Assembly: GCA_029548025.1 (NCBI GenBank) | Contig: JAKPOE010000405.1 | Span: 1-11,961 of the forward strand | Direction: 5' to 3' | DNA: 11,961 nt | Origin: Spirochaetota bacterium | GTDB taxonomy: Bacteria > Spirochaetota > UBA4802 > UB4802 | Part shown: positions 1-7,698 of the stretch, piece by piece | Position numbering within the stretch: position 1 is the first letter of the stretch | Layout of the letters: each line of letters begins with the position of its first letter | The notes under the pieces: generated by a model | What the model was told of the DNA's origin: nothing | The model's input: the letters and a program-made list of their open reading frames with translations, nothing else | The model's database searches: none | Translations under genes and position numbers: made by a program

Positions 1-7
1 AATTGAA

Positions 8-36
8 TTGACAATTTAGCAAACCATCCATACTGA
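8..36 (+). promoter_or_regulatory. Possible promoter for murA-flgF
   Basis: A perfect TTGACA -35 hexamer lies at 8-13. At the usual 15-17 bp spacing the only -10 candidates are poor (CATACT at 29-34, TACTGA at 31-36). All three forward frames are stopped within the first 20 bases, so no upstream gene runs into murA and a promoter in this gap is plausible. The weak -10 keeps confidence low; a promoter left of the window is the alternative. Confidence 0.3.
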
Positions 37-83
37 ACCTATCAATAGCATATCACTAAACCAGTACAAAAAGAGGCATAACT

Positions 84-1352
84 GTGGACTTCTATATAGT
101 CAAAGGCGGCAACAAACTTAATGGCACGGTAACCATATCCGGAGCTAAAAATGCCGCTTTACCAATAATTGTCGCAAGCTTGCTTGCAGAAGGTACAACA
201 GTTCTTCACAATGTACCTAATTTAAAGGACATTCAGACAATATTACAGGTCATTGAATGTCTGGGCGCACAATATCAGTTTGACATCAATACCAATACCT
301 TAACCATTCATGTTAACTCATTAAAAAATGCTGAAGTGCCCTATGATCTTGTGAAAACAATGCGTGCTTCAATCTATGTTATGGGTCCGCTTTTAGCACG
401 ATGCGGCGAGGCAGACGTGTCGTTGCCGGGCGGTTGCGCAATTGGCGAGCGTCCGGTGGATATTCATCTATCGGGTTTTGAAGCGCTGGGAACTACCATA
501 ACAATTGAGCATGGCTATATTAAAGCACGTGTTGAAAAATTAAACGGCAATCGATTTATAATGCGGAAGGTTTCCGTTGGCGCCACTGCCAACATCATGA
601 TGGCCGCTGTGCTTGCAGATGGACAAACAATCCTTGAAAACTGCGCCATGGAACCTGATGTTGTTGATCTGGGCAATTTTTTAATAACAATGGGAGCAAA
701 GATTGAAGGACTGGGGACAGAGCGCATCATTATCAATGGAGTAAAAAAACTGAAGCCGGTAAGCTACTCCATAATACCTGACCGCATAGAAGCAGGTACC
801 TTTTTAATTGCAGGAGCTATCACCCGTGGTAATGTAACCGTTAATAATGTTATTCCGGAACATGTTAAGGCCTGTATTGATACCTGTGCCGACATGGGTT
901 TTGTTATTTCAGGTAACGATAGCTCCGTTACCATTGAACCGTCAAAAAAATTGCAGGGCAGTATGGTACGCACTCTTCCCTACCCTGGCTTCCCTACCGA
1001 CCTTCAGGCGCCAATCATGTCGCTTATGTGTACTATCCCCGGTATAAGTGTCATTATTGAAACCATTTTTGAAAACCGTTATACCCATGTTGGCGAACTA
1101 CGGCGAATGGGTGCTGACATTGAAATAGAAGGAAATACTGCTATTATCAAAGGTGGTAAGCAATTGCAGGCTGCTCCGGTTTTAATGTCCGATCTGCGTG
1201 CAGGCGCTTCTCTGGTGCTGGCTGCGTTAGCTGCCAGAGGAAAAACCGAAATCCGCCGTATTTACCATACCGACCGTGGATATGAAAATTTTGAGCAAAA
1301 GTTACAGGCGTTAGGTGCCGATATAGTTAGAGTAAAAGGAGGAAAACCATAA
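84..1352 (+). CDS. murA: UDP-N-acetylglucosamine 1-carboxyvinyltransferase (MurA)
   Basis: Cytoplasmic enzyme of the first committed step of peptidoglycan synthesis: it transfers enolpyruvate from PEP to UDP-GlcNAc. The 422-residue length is normal for the EPSP synthase/MurA family. Visible family residues are K22-N23 (SGAKNAALP), R94 (KTMRAS), the PEP-binding loop GGCAIGERPVD with catalytic C118 and R123, D306 (PGFPTDLQAP), R332 (ENRYTHV), D370/R372 (SDLRAGASLVLA) and R398 (HTDRGYENFE). The Cys in the loop predicts fosfomycin sensitivity, as known for Cys-type MurA. The start is GTG at 84, preceded by AAGAGG at 71-76; the protein begins at the normal MurA N terminus, so no earlier start is needed. 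The stop codon overlaps the ATG of the flagellar rod gene (TAATG), implying coupled translation. Confidence 0.97.
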   Translation: MDFYIVKGGNKLNGTVTISGAKNAALPIIVASLLAEGTTVLHNVPNLKDIQTILQVIECLGAQYQFDINTNTLTIHVNSLKNAEVPYDLVKTMRASIYVMGPLLARCGEADVSLPGGCAIGERPVDIHLSGFEALGTTITIEHGYIKARVEKLNGNRFIMRKVSVGATANIMMAAVLADGQTILENCAMEPDVVDLGNFLITMGAKIEGLGTERIIINGVKKLKPVSYSIIPDRIEAGTFLIAGAITRGNVTVNNVIPEHVKACIDTCADMGFVISGNDSSVTIEPSKKLQGSMVRTLPYPGFPTDLQAPIMSLMCTIPGISVIIETIFENRYTHVGELRRMGADIEIEGNTAIIKGGKQLQAAPVLMSDLRAGASLVLAALAARGKTEIRRIYHTDRGYENFEQKLQALGADIVRVKGGKP

Positions 1353-2188
1353 TGGTGAGAGGACTCTATACAGGTGCCAGCGGTATGATTGCACAGGAAG
1401 CACGTCTTGATGCTATTGCCAATAATCTGGCAAATGTTGATAAAGCAGCATATAAAAAAGACCTTACCCTTTTTAAAGCATTCCCTGATATGATTATCCG
1501 CCGCCTTAACGATGATGGGCTGGGTATTACTCCGGCTGGTTCGTATGATACCATGCCCTTTGTTGGTAAATTGGGTACCGGTGTTGAAGTGAACGAGGTA
1601 TATACTATCCATGAACAGGGCTCGCTGATGCGTACTGAAAATCCATTTGACATGGCAATGGAGGGTAATGGATTCTTCACTGTCATGACCGAGCGTGGCG
1701 AACGATATACCCGTAATGGCGCTTTTACCCTGAATAAAGATGGAATACTGGTAACGCATAGTGGATTGCCTGTCCTGGGTCAAAATGGCATCATAAAATT
1801 ACAGAAGAACAATTTTATGATCAATGAACGGGGTGAAATCCTGGTTAACTCTGCATTATCATTAAATCCTGATGATATGATTGGGCTAACCCAGAATAAC
1901 TGGGAGCAGCCGGTTGTTATTGACAAACTAAAAATTGTTGATTTTGAAAACATCCGTGAGTTAAAAAAAGAAGGCGAATCATTATACCATGAAACACAAT
2001 ATTCTGGACCGGCATTGCCAGCCGAGGAATACAAGGTTATACAGGGATTCCTTGAAAAATCAAATGTAAATGCCGTCCGCGAGATGGTGGATATGATTGA
2101 AGTACAGCGAAGCTATGAAGCCAATCAAAAAGCAATGCTAACCCACGATCAGGAACTGGGAAGGCTTATCAATGAGGTTGCACGGTAA
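1352..2188 (+). CDS. flgF: Flagellar basal-body rod protein, FlgF-like
   Basis: Predicted rod component of the flagellar basal body, exported through the flagellar type III apparatus, which agrees with the absence of a signal peptide and of cysteines. The N terminus carries the rod/hook family signature (LDAIANNLANVDKAAYKKD, about residues 19-37). The middle has the FlgE/F/G-type segment (NPFDMAMEGNGFFTV, about 97-111, then YTRNGAFTLNKDGILV). The C terminus has the Flg_bbr_C motif (GFLEKSNVNAVREMVDMIE, then QRSYEANQKAM, about 232-262). At 278 residues it is slightly longer than typical FlgF or FlgG. The MVRGLYTGASGM start favours the spirochaete FlgF/FlhO type over FlgG, but the subclass is inference. 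AAAGGAGG at 1335-1342 sits just inside the end of murA and the two genes overlap by one base. No flgG follows; a terminator does. Confidence 0.9.
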   Translation: MVRGLYTGASGMIAQEARLDAIANNLANVDKAAYKKDLTLFKAFPDMIIRRLNDDGLGITPAGSYDTMPFVGKLGTGVEVNEVYTIHEQGSLMRTENPFDMAMEGNGFFTVMTERGERYTRNGAFTLNKDGILVTHSGLPVLGQNGIIKLQKNNFMINERGEILVNSALSLNPDDMIGLTQNNWEQPVVIDKLKIVDFENIRELKKEGESLYHETQYSGPALPAEEYKVIQGFLEKSNVNAVREMVDMIEVQRSYEANQKAMLTHDQELGRLINEVAR

Positions 2189-2214
2189 ACTATATTTTTA
2201 ATAATCTTATACTA

Positions 2215-3423
2215 TCAATGGGCAAGTTCTGTCATGGACTTGCCTTTTTTATTCATTGCATCCCAATATGGCGATATTGCCAATAACCTGTTTACTACCT
2301 CAGGCATTACCTGAAGCGTATACTGTATCTCATCTTCAGTGGTATAACGGCTGAGGCTAAACCTGATAGAACCATGAGCAGAGGTAAACGTCACCCCCAT
2401 TGCACGCAACACATGTGATGGCTCAAGTGAACCGCTTGAACAGGCAGAGCCAGAAGAAGCAGCAATCCCCTTTTCGTTGAGATACAATAAAATTGCCTCC
2501 CCTTCAATAAATTCAAAGCCAATATTGGTGGTATTATCCACCCTGTTGTTTTTATTCCCGTTCAAATGCGCATTGCTCAATTGCGACAGCAAGCCATTCT
2601 CTAATCTGTCGCGCAGACGTTTAACGTTAGCCACCTCTTCAGAATTTGATAGATGCTGCATTACCAGTTCGGCTGCTTTGCCAATACCAACAATACCGGG
2701 CACATTATGGGTGCCAGGCCTGCGGGCTTTTTCCTGATGTCCACCATACAGTAACGGTCGTAGCCGTGTACCTCTTCGAACATAGAGCACTCCAATCCCT
2801 TTGGGTGCATGAAACTTATGCCCTGATATTGCCAGCAAATCGCATTGCAATGCATTCACATCAACAGGAATCTTGCCAATTGCCTGTACTGCATCAATAT
2901 GGAATGTAATCCCGCGCTGTTTGCAAAAAGCGCCAATTGTTTCCACCGGGAAGATTACACCCGTTTCATTGTTGGCGTACATAACCGATACAATAGCAGT
3001 ATCATCGGTAACCGAATCAAAAAGAAAATCCACATCAAGGTTGCCTTCCCTGTCTACAGGAACATAGGTAACGCTATATCCTTCGCGCTCAAGCTGTCTG
3101 CATAAATTTAATACTGCCGGATGCTCAACCTTAGTTGTAATGATGTGTTTCTTATCACGGTAGTACTGCAATGTTCCCAGAATTGCCATGTTATCGCTTT
3201 CGGTTGCACCACTTGTAAAAACTATCTCATAATCATATTCCGCACCCAGCATGCGTGCCACCTGATTGCGAGCTTTTTCCATATCATGCTCAACATCACC
3301 ACCAAAATCATGCATGCTTGATGGATTGCCATAGCGCCGGGTAAAAAACGGCAACATAGCTTCCAGCACTTCAGGTGCAACCATGGTCGTTGCATTATTA
3401 TCCAGATATATAATGGTATTCAT
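2215..3423 (-). CDS. nifS: Cysteine desulfurase, NifS/IscS family
   Basis: PLP enzyme that takes sulfur from L-cysteine as an enzyme-bound persulfide and passes it to the Fe-S scaffold, here presumably the adjacent NifU. Numbered from the ATG (402 residues): H101 in KVEHPAVL stacks on PLP, D177 in FHIDAVQ, K203 in SGHKFHAPKG forms the Schiff base, and C328 in SSGSACSSGSLEPSHVLRAMG is the persulfide cysteine. The C-terminal SGSLEPSHVLRAM pattern is that of NifS/IscS rather than SufS. I chose ATG at 3423 over the GTG three bases upstream. It gives the TGATG overlap with the nifU stop and a sensible 6-nt distance from AGAGGT (complement of 3429-3434). The last eight or so codons double as the terminator of the convergent flagellar operon. 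Assignment to a housekeeping rather than nitrogenase role is inference: no nitrogen-fixation gene is present. Confidence 0.95.
   Translation of the reverse strand: MNTIIYLDNNATTMVAPEVLEAMLPFFTRRYGNPSSMHDFGGDVEHDMEKARNQVARMLGAEYDYEIVFTSGATESDNMAILGTLQYYRDKKHIITTKVEHPAVLNLCRQLEREGYSVTYVPVDREGNLDVDFLFDSVTDDTAIVSVMYANNETGVIFPVETIGAFCKQRGITFHIDAVQAIGKIPVDVNALQCDLLAISGHKFHAPKGIGVLYVRRGTRLRPLLYGGHQEKARRPGTHNVPGIVGIGKAAELVMQHLSNSEEVANVKRLRDRLENGLLSQLSNAHLNGNKNNRVDNTTNIGFEFIEGEAILLYLNEKGIAASSGSACSSGSLEPSHVLRAMGVTFTSAHGSIRFSLSRYTTEDEIQYTLQVMPEVVNRLLAISPYWDAMNKKGKSMTELAH
2221..2250 (+). terminator. Rho-independent terminator of murA-flgF
   Basis: A perfect 7-bp stem GGCAAGT (2221-2227) / ACTTGCC (2238-2244) with a 10-nt loop is followed by six T residues (2245-2250). 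It starts 32 bases after the flgF stop. The T run follows only on the + strand, so it should stop rightward transcription. It lies inside the last codons of the convergent nifS gene. Confidence 0.8.
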
Positions 3424-4262
3424 CACTTTACCTCTATCACTTCGATGTCGTTTTCTACAAACTCTTTTAATGTATCTTCAACCAGATTTTTCATGGTAAC
3501 ATCTGAAACAACACAATGAGCACAGTGCCTGCGTAACGCTACATATACTTTTTTTCCTTCAATATCAACAAGGTCGATATCACCGCCATCCCTCATCAAA
3601 ACAGGGCGTATAACGTTGTGTATTGTCTCTTCAACAAGCTGCATACGCTTTATATTTGACATTGGCTTCATGGCAGTTGCTGCTGGTTGCGCTACAGCGC
3701 TGGCTAATTCTTCTTTCAGAATGTCCTCAATTTTTGGTATACATGAACCGCAAGCACCTCCAGCTTTGGTGTAATTGGTAACATCCTCAACCGTGGCAAG
3801 ATTATTTTCCCTGATAACCCGACGTATTACATTTTCAGTAACACCAAAACACTGGCATATAACCGCTCCCTCATCTTCTTGTTCATCTTCAATGGTTTCA
3901 CCTTTTATTTTTTTTATGGCTTTTTCCAGTGCTTCCTGCCCCATGACCGAGCAGTGCATTTTTTGGTCCGGAAGCCCACCTAAAAAGTCAACTATATCCT
4001 TATTGGTAATTCTTGCTGCTTCTGCAATGGTTTTACCCTTTATCATCTCGGTTAGTGCCGAGGACGACGCTATTGCACTGCCGCAGCCAAATGTTTTAAA
4101 TTTAGCATCTACAATTACATCGCCGTCAAGCTTCAAATACAGTGTCAGAGCATCGCCGCACACAATACTACCAACCTCAACAACAACATCGGCATCGGGT
4201 ATTTCACCAACATTTTTAGGGTTGGTATATAATTCTTTTACTTTGTCGGTATATTCCCACAT
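3423..4262 (-). CDS. nifU: Fe-S cluster assembly scaffold NifU, three-domain form
   Basis: Full-length modular NifU of 279 residues. Residues 1-125 form an IscU-like scaffold with the three ligand cysteines C35 (VCGD, with D37), C60 (FGCGSA) and C104 (MHCSVMG). Residues 132-185 form a BFD-type [2Fe-2S] domain with C136-x-C138 and C171-x2-C174, 32 residues apart. Residues 207-279 form an Nfu domain with a C247-x2-C250 pair (RHCAHCVVSD). The residues after the last Cys (VVSDVT) differ from the more common PSST pattern, but the motif is intact. The start is ATG at 4262 behind CAGGAGAT (complement of 4267-4274). It is first in a two-gene operon with nifS, translationally overlapping. The pair assembles clusters and delivers them to client proteins in the cytoplasm. 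Confidence 0.95.
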   Translation of the reverse strand: MWEYTDKVKELYTNPKNVGEIPDADVVVEVGSIVCGDALTLYLKLDGDVIVDAKFKTFGCGSAIASSSALTEMIKGKTIAEAARITNKDIVDFLGGLPDQKMHCSVMGQEALEKAIKKIKGETIEDEQEDEGAVICQCFGVTENVIRRVIRENNLATVEDVTNYTKAGGACGSCIPKIEDILKEELASAVAQPAATAMKPMSNIKRMQLVEETIHNVIRPVLMRDGGDIDLVDIEGKKVYVALRRHCAHCVVSDVTMKNLVEDTLKEFVENDIEVIEVK

Positions 4263-4359
4263 GGTTATCTCCTGTTACCGCGCATTATACAATACATCAC
4301 AACGCAAAATCAGCACACAATCGTTGTTACTCTCTATCGCCAATTGCTCAATCCTTAAT

Positions 4360-4395
4360 TACTACCAATATAGTAGTATATTTTATGTTTGTCAA
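4360..4395 (-). promoter_or_regulatory. nifUS promoter with operator-like inverted repeat
   Basis: On the - strand a consensus TTGACA -35 (complement of 4390-4395) is separated by exactly 17 bp from TATATT (complement of 4367-4372). The -10 box lies in the spacer of a perfect 6-bp inverted repeat, TACTAC (4360-4365) / GTAGTA (4373-4378), with a 7-bp centre. The predicted leader is about 95 nt. A second -10-like TATAAT (complement of 4284-4289) lies only 21 bases from the start codon and lacks a good -35. A repressor site, for example of an Rrf2/IscR-like protein, is inference; no regulator gene is in the window. Confidence 0.65.
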
Positions 4396-4431
4396 TAAAA
4401 ATTTTAAAAAATACTCTGCGGGCGATAGTTA

Positions 4432-5601
4432 CTATGAAATAAATACCATAATGGCTTTGAGGTATTCTGTTTCGGGACAATATATACTGACAGGATGATC
4501 GGCAGGCTGTAGATATTTCCCGGTAATAGTAACCTCACGGCCGGCATCACGTGCAGCAGAAAACACAATTTTCTGAAACAATTTCATATCAACAAAACGA
4601 GAGCATGAACATGTTAATACAAATGACAGCGGAGGCACCTTTTTAAAAATTTTTACATTTAATTCTTTATAACCGCGCAATCCCTGCTGTATTGCCGATT
4701 TACTCTTAATAAGCGCAGGAGGATCACATATGATTACATTCTGGGGGATATCATTGGTATTGATATAATCAAAAACATCCGCCTTTACACCTGCATGCCG
4801 TTTGCCAACATTATTTAATTCACAATTTTTTTGTGCAATTGAAAGAGCATATCCGGAGCTATCGACCGAGACAGCCTTTGTTGCACCTCCCATCAATGCC
4901 GCAACAGAAAACCCACCGGAATATGCAAACAGATTGAGGACATCTTTGCCATTGGCAATAGATTGAATGCGCAATCGGTTATCACGCTGGTCACAGTAAA
5001 AACCAGTTTTTTGCCCTTGTATCACATCAACATAAAATTCCATCCCATGTTCGTTTATGGTAATGAAATCCGGGGTTTGCCCATGAAGCTGAGCATGTAC
5101 TTCCGGCAGCCCTTCCATCTTTCTTCCTTCGTGATCACTGCGCTCATAAATACTGAACGGCTGCAGCTTCTCCTGTATAATCTGCACGATAGTTCCTTTT
5201 AAGCGATCCATCCCTGATGTTAAAAACTGTACAACACAATGCCCATTATACCAGTCAGCAATGAGTCCCGGCAGCATATCTCCTTCAGAATGCACCATCC
5301 TGAAGGCATTGGTACTCTTTACAACCCCGGATTCAACCCTTAATGCATACGCGTTCATCAATCGTCGGGCAATCAAATCATCATCAGGTTTTGTATCGCT
5401 GAATGTTAATAGCCGCATGGCTATCTGTGTTCGGCTGTTGTAATATCCCCATGCAATCACAGTACCATCATATGAACACAGAGGAACCATTGCACCATCA
5501 TCTGCATCAACAGTTGCTATCGCCCCTGAAAAAACCCATGGATGCCTTTGCAGTACTGATTTTTCTTTTCCTTGTTTTAAAATTACTTTTTGCATAGTCA
5601 T
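4432..5601 (-). CDS. RlmI-like class I SAM-dependent rRNA methyltransferase (PUA + MTase)
   Basis: Predicted 23S rRNA cytosine-5 methyltransferase of the RlmI/YccW family, 389 residues. The N-terminal 75 or so residues form a PUA-like RNA-binding domain (RHPWVFSGAI, VIAWGYYNSRTQIAMRLL). A central EEHEC-like linker contains TPDFITINEHGMEFYVDVIQ-type sequence, with GQKTGFYCDQRDNR at 196-209. The Rossmann methyltransferase then shows motif I VLNLFAYSGGFS (221-232), the acidic ribose-binding D247 (SVDSS), DPPALIKSK (293-301) and TCSCS (330-334) supplying the probable catalytic cysteine. The end HPVSIYCPETEYLKAI is also typical. The nucleotide target is inferred from family resemblance. The start is ATG at 5601, with a second ATG at 5595; neither has a clear Shine-Dalgarno. 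It follows the SpoU methyltransferase by 12 bases, so translation may depend on reinitiation in a shared RNA. Confidence 0.88.
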   Translation of the reverse strand: MTMQKVILKQGKEKSVLQRHPWVFSGAIATVDADDGAMVPLCSYDGTVIAWGYYNSRTQIAMRLLTFSDTKPDDDLIARRLMNAYALRVESGVVKSTNAFRMVHSEGDMLPGLIADWYNGHCVVQFLTSGMDRLKGTIVQIIQEKLQPFSIYERSDHEGRKMEGLPEVHAQLHGQTPDFITINEHGMEFYVDVIQGQKTGFYCDQRDNRLRIQSIANGKDVLNLFAYSGGFSVAALMGGATKAVSVDSSGYALSIAQKNCELNNVGKRHAGVKADVFDYINTNDIPQNVIICDPPALIKSKSAIQQGLRGYKELNVKIFKKVPPLSFVLTCSCSRFVDMKLFQKIVFSAARDAGREVTITGKYLQPADHPVSIYCPETEYLKAIMVFIS

Positions 5602-5613
5602 TATACTGCGCTA

Positions 5614-6147
5614 CTACTTCATCTGATATGTCATAACGGCATGATACACCACAATACCATACGCAACCGCTACATTGAGCGAATGTTTGATGCCAAACAT
5701 TGGTATCTCAATAGCCGCATCACACATAGCCAGTACATCATCGCTTACACCATGCACCTCATTGCCAACAACAATACACAGTGGATAGGAATAATTATAG
5801 GTTGTATACGCTACACCTGTTGTTGTGTGCTCCAGTGCTGCAATCACAAAACCCTGATTTTTTAACATCCGTATTATCTGGATTGGTTTGGTAGAATGCT
5901 CCCACGGCACACTTTCGGTACTGCCCAGCGCAGTTTTTTCAATCTCTTTTCGTGGAGGATGTGGAGTATAGCCACAGAGATACATGTAGGCAATTCGCGC
6001 AGCATCAGCAGTCCTGAACATGGAGCCAACATTATACAGGCTTCTAATATTTTCCAGAATGGTTACAACCGGAAACCGCTGTAATCTGAATAATTCATTT
6101 TTATCGGGACGATTGCTCTGTATATCGTCGTAGGATAATTTCTTCAT
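5614..6147 (-). CDS. SpoU/TrmH-family RNA 2'-O-methyltransferase
   Basis: Compact SPOUT methyltransferase (177 residues) with the three knot motifs of the TrmH group. Motif 1 is LENIRSLYNVGSMFRTADA (31-49), with N33 and the catalytic-type R45. Motif 2 is CIVVGNEVHGVSDDVL (124-139), with E130. Motif 3 is IPMFGIKHSLNVAVAYGIV (148-166), with S156-L-N158. It should 2'-O-methylate a tRNA or rRNA ribose; the target cannot be read from the sequence. There is no N-terminal substrate-binding domain as in RlmB. The ATG at 6147 has only an A-rich, weak ribosome site. The gene ends with two tandem TAG codons (5614-5616 and 5611-5613), 12 bases before the RlmI-like gene, and follows the GH18 gene by 25 bases, so all three are likely co-transcribed. 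Confidence 0.9.
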   Translation of the reverse strand: MKKLSYDDIQSNRPDKNELFRLQRFPVVTILENIRSLYNVGSMFRTADAARIAYMYLCGYTPHPPRKEIEKTALGSTESVPWEHSTKPIQIIRMLKNQGFVIAALEHTTTGVAYTTYNYSYPLCIVVGNEVHGVSDDVLAMCDAAIEIPMFGIKHSLNVAVAYGIVVYHAVMTYQMK

Positions 6148-6172
6148 TACTTTTTTTCATAAAGTAACATTG

Positions 6173-7198
6173 TTATAAACTTTTTGTGCTGATACCCTGC
6201 CACATCCCTTTTGGTCCCTGCCCTATACGCCAGAATGCCACATTGTCAATAGACATCGATGAGTACAGCTTTAGCCTTTCGTATAATGCACGTTCATCAT
6301 TAAAATATACGCGCACTTTAATCTTTTCTTCATATTCAAAATATGATCCATTCTCAGGATCATACCGGGGCTGGATATTGGATGTTTGCATAACCTGTTC
6401 TATATGGGTATAATGCATTGATTTATTAAAATTTTTATCCTGCCAGCATCGTCCATATAACGGCAAACCCATGATTAGCTTTTGCTGCGGTATAAAGCTC
6501 TTTGCAAATTCACCAACCTCTCTGCACCATGATAGCCCTGCAATAGGACCAGGGTTACTACCATACCAATGCTGATCATATGCCATGATGATAATCCTAT
6601 CCACCAGTGCTGCAATAGAAGGATAATCATACGCATCCGCAATGCGGCTTCTCCGTGCTGGCAAAGCAATTGATACTACCTTGCTTTTACCCAGATTGGC
6701 GCGTAATTCTGATAAAAAGCTAAAAAAATAGTGAGCATCTGATGAAGCAACGGATTCAAAATCAATCTGAACTCCATCAAATTTTTGTGAAATCCGGCAA
6801 ATATCCTTAATAAAACCTTTTCGCACCTTAAAATCAGGATGTATTATAAAATGTGTTAGTGCATAATTATCAAGAATTGCTATAACGATATGGTGGCGTA
6901 TTCTATTTTCAGCTTTTATTGCAGGTGGTGCGTAATCGTCTGTAATTTGTCCTTTGCCGTTTACCTTAGCACTGAAATAACACAAATCGGTAATTTTTTC
7001 CTCACCGGTCAGCTTATCCTCTTCACCTTTCATAAGATATGCCCATACCTCATTAAAGGAAAGGCTTTCTGCCATTGAATATGCATTGATGGTGTTATTT
7101 GATTGTCCATCTGATGATGTATTATAGAGATTAATTCTTGATGAACATTCCAGTAAAAATAGAAGCACTGCAAGCACCAATAGTATACATTTTTTCAT
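6173..7198 (-). CDS. GH18-family glycosidase-like exported protein (YaaH-like catalytic domain)
   Basis: Predicted exported glycoside hydrolase family 18 protein, 341 residues, lacking LysM repeats. Residues 1-18 form a signal peptide (MKK then a Leu/Val-rich core) ending in LLEC, a possible but irregular lipobox with Glu before C18. The catalytic motif KFDGVQIDFES (139-149) gives D141, D146 and the proton donor E148. The family context is supported by IIIMAYDQHWYGSNPGPIAG (203-222, with Y207) and LIMGLPLYGRCW (241-252). These match the spore-germination YaaH/YdhD branch of GH18, whose members act on peptidoglycan or related glycans; the substrate here is inferred. The start is ATG at 7198 with AAGGAT at good spacing upstream. 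It heads a likely operon with the two RNA methyltransferases. Confidence 0.85.
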   Translation of the reverse strand: MKKCILLVLAVLLFLLECSSRINLYNTSSDGQSNNTINAYSMAESLSFNEVWAYLMKGEEDKLTGEEKITDLCYFSAKVNGKGQITDDYAPPAIKAENRIRHHIVIAILDNYALTHFIIHPDFKVRKGFIKDICRISQKFDGVQIDFESVASSDAHYFFSFLSELRANLGKSKVVSIALPARRSRIADAYDYPSIAALVDRIIIMAYDQHWYGSNPGPIAGLSWCREVGEFAKSFIPQQKLIMGLPLYGRCWQDKNFNKSMHYTHIEQVMQTSNIQPRYDPENGSYFEYEEKIKVRVYFNDERALYERLKLYSSMSIDNVAFWRIGQGPKGMWQGISTKSL

Positions 7199-7319
7199 AA
7201 TAAATCCTTGAAAATGGAATAGTAGAAACTTCCCATTTGTTATTAAAATTACAATAATACCTCATTACATATGTCGGTATATTACGGCTTTATTCAATAC
7301 TTTTTGTTTCAATTGACTT

Positions 7320-7688
7320 TCAATTAGCTTGTAATAACTTGTTGACCTTTTCAATTAACATATCTTCATTGATTGGTGCTGCCATATAATCAGCAGCTCC
7401 TCGCTCTAATGCATCAAAAACAGCTAAAGGTTCGTTGCGGGATGATACAATAAAAACCGGTATTTTTGTAAATTCTTTAACAGAATATAATCGCTCCAGT
7501 AAATATAAGCCATCGATGTTTTTTAAAAAAATATCCATAACTATTAATGGTGGATTCATCTCTTTAATCTTTTCAAAAATTTCCAGTGGATCGGCTAATA
7601 ATTCAATTTTTAAGCCAGCAGTTGTTAATACAAAGCGTATAAATTCAGCAAAACGGTCATTATCAAATATTAATAAAATTGGATTCAT
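7320..7688 (-). CDS. Stand-alone response-regulator receiver domain with atypical switch residue
   Basis: Single CheY-like receiver domain of 122 residues with no output domain. The acidic pocket is present: D9 and D11 (IFDNDRF) and the phospho-acceptor D52 (LIVMDIFL). The beta-4 Thr/Ser position is filled by the S82-S83 pair (FIVSSRNEP). The conserved Lys before the cis-Pro is missing: the segment reads DYMAAPI (100-106), with A104 where DYLTKPF-type receivers have Lys. This predicts altered or absent phosphorylation signalling. The gene begins 10 bases after the HD-GYP gene's stop, so the two are surely co-transcribed, and the receiver may work with that protein. The ATG at 7688 has only a weak purine-rich site (GGGTAGAAAG). 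Confidence 0.9.
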   Translation of the reverse strand: MNPILLIFDNDRFAEFIRFVLTTAGLKIELLADPLEIFEKIKEMNPPLIVMDIFLKNIDGLYLLERLYSVKEFTKIPVFIVSSRNEPLAVFDALERGAADYMAAPINEDMLIEKVNKLLQAN

Positions 7689-7698
7689 ACTTTCTACC

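Noticed and set aside
1262..1783. 173-codon open frame on the - strand across the murA-flgF junction
   Set aside because: Antisense to two confidently identified overlapping genes and without recognisable domain features.
2215..4262. Nitrogen-fixation locus suggested by nifU/nifS
   Set aside because: No nifHDK or other nitrogenase gene is present; NifU/NifS-type pairs serve general Fe-S assembly in many anaerobes.
3775..4398. 207-codon open frame on the + strand opposite nifU
   Set aside because: It lies antisense to well-supported nifU coding sequence, its product is Ser/Thr-rich low-complexity with no motif, and it has no ribosome site.
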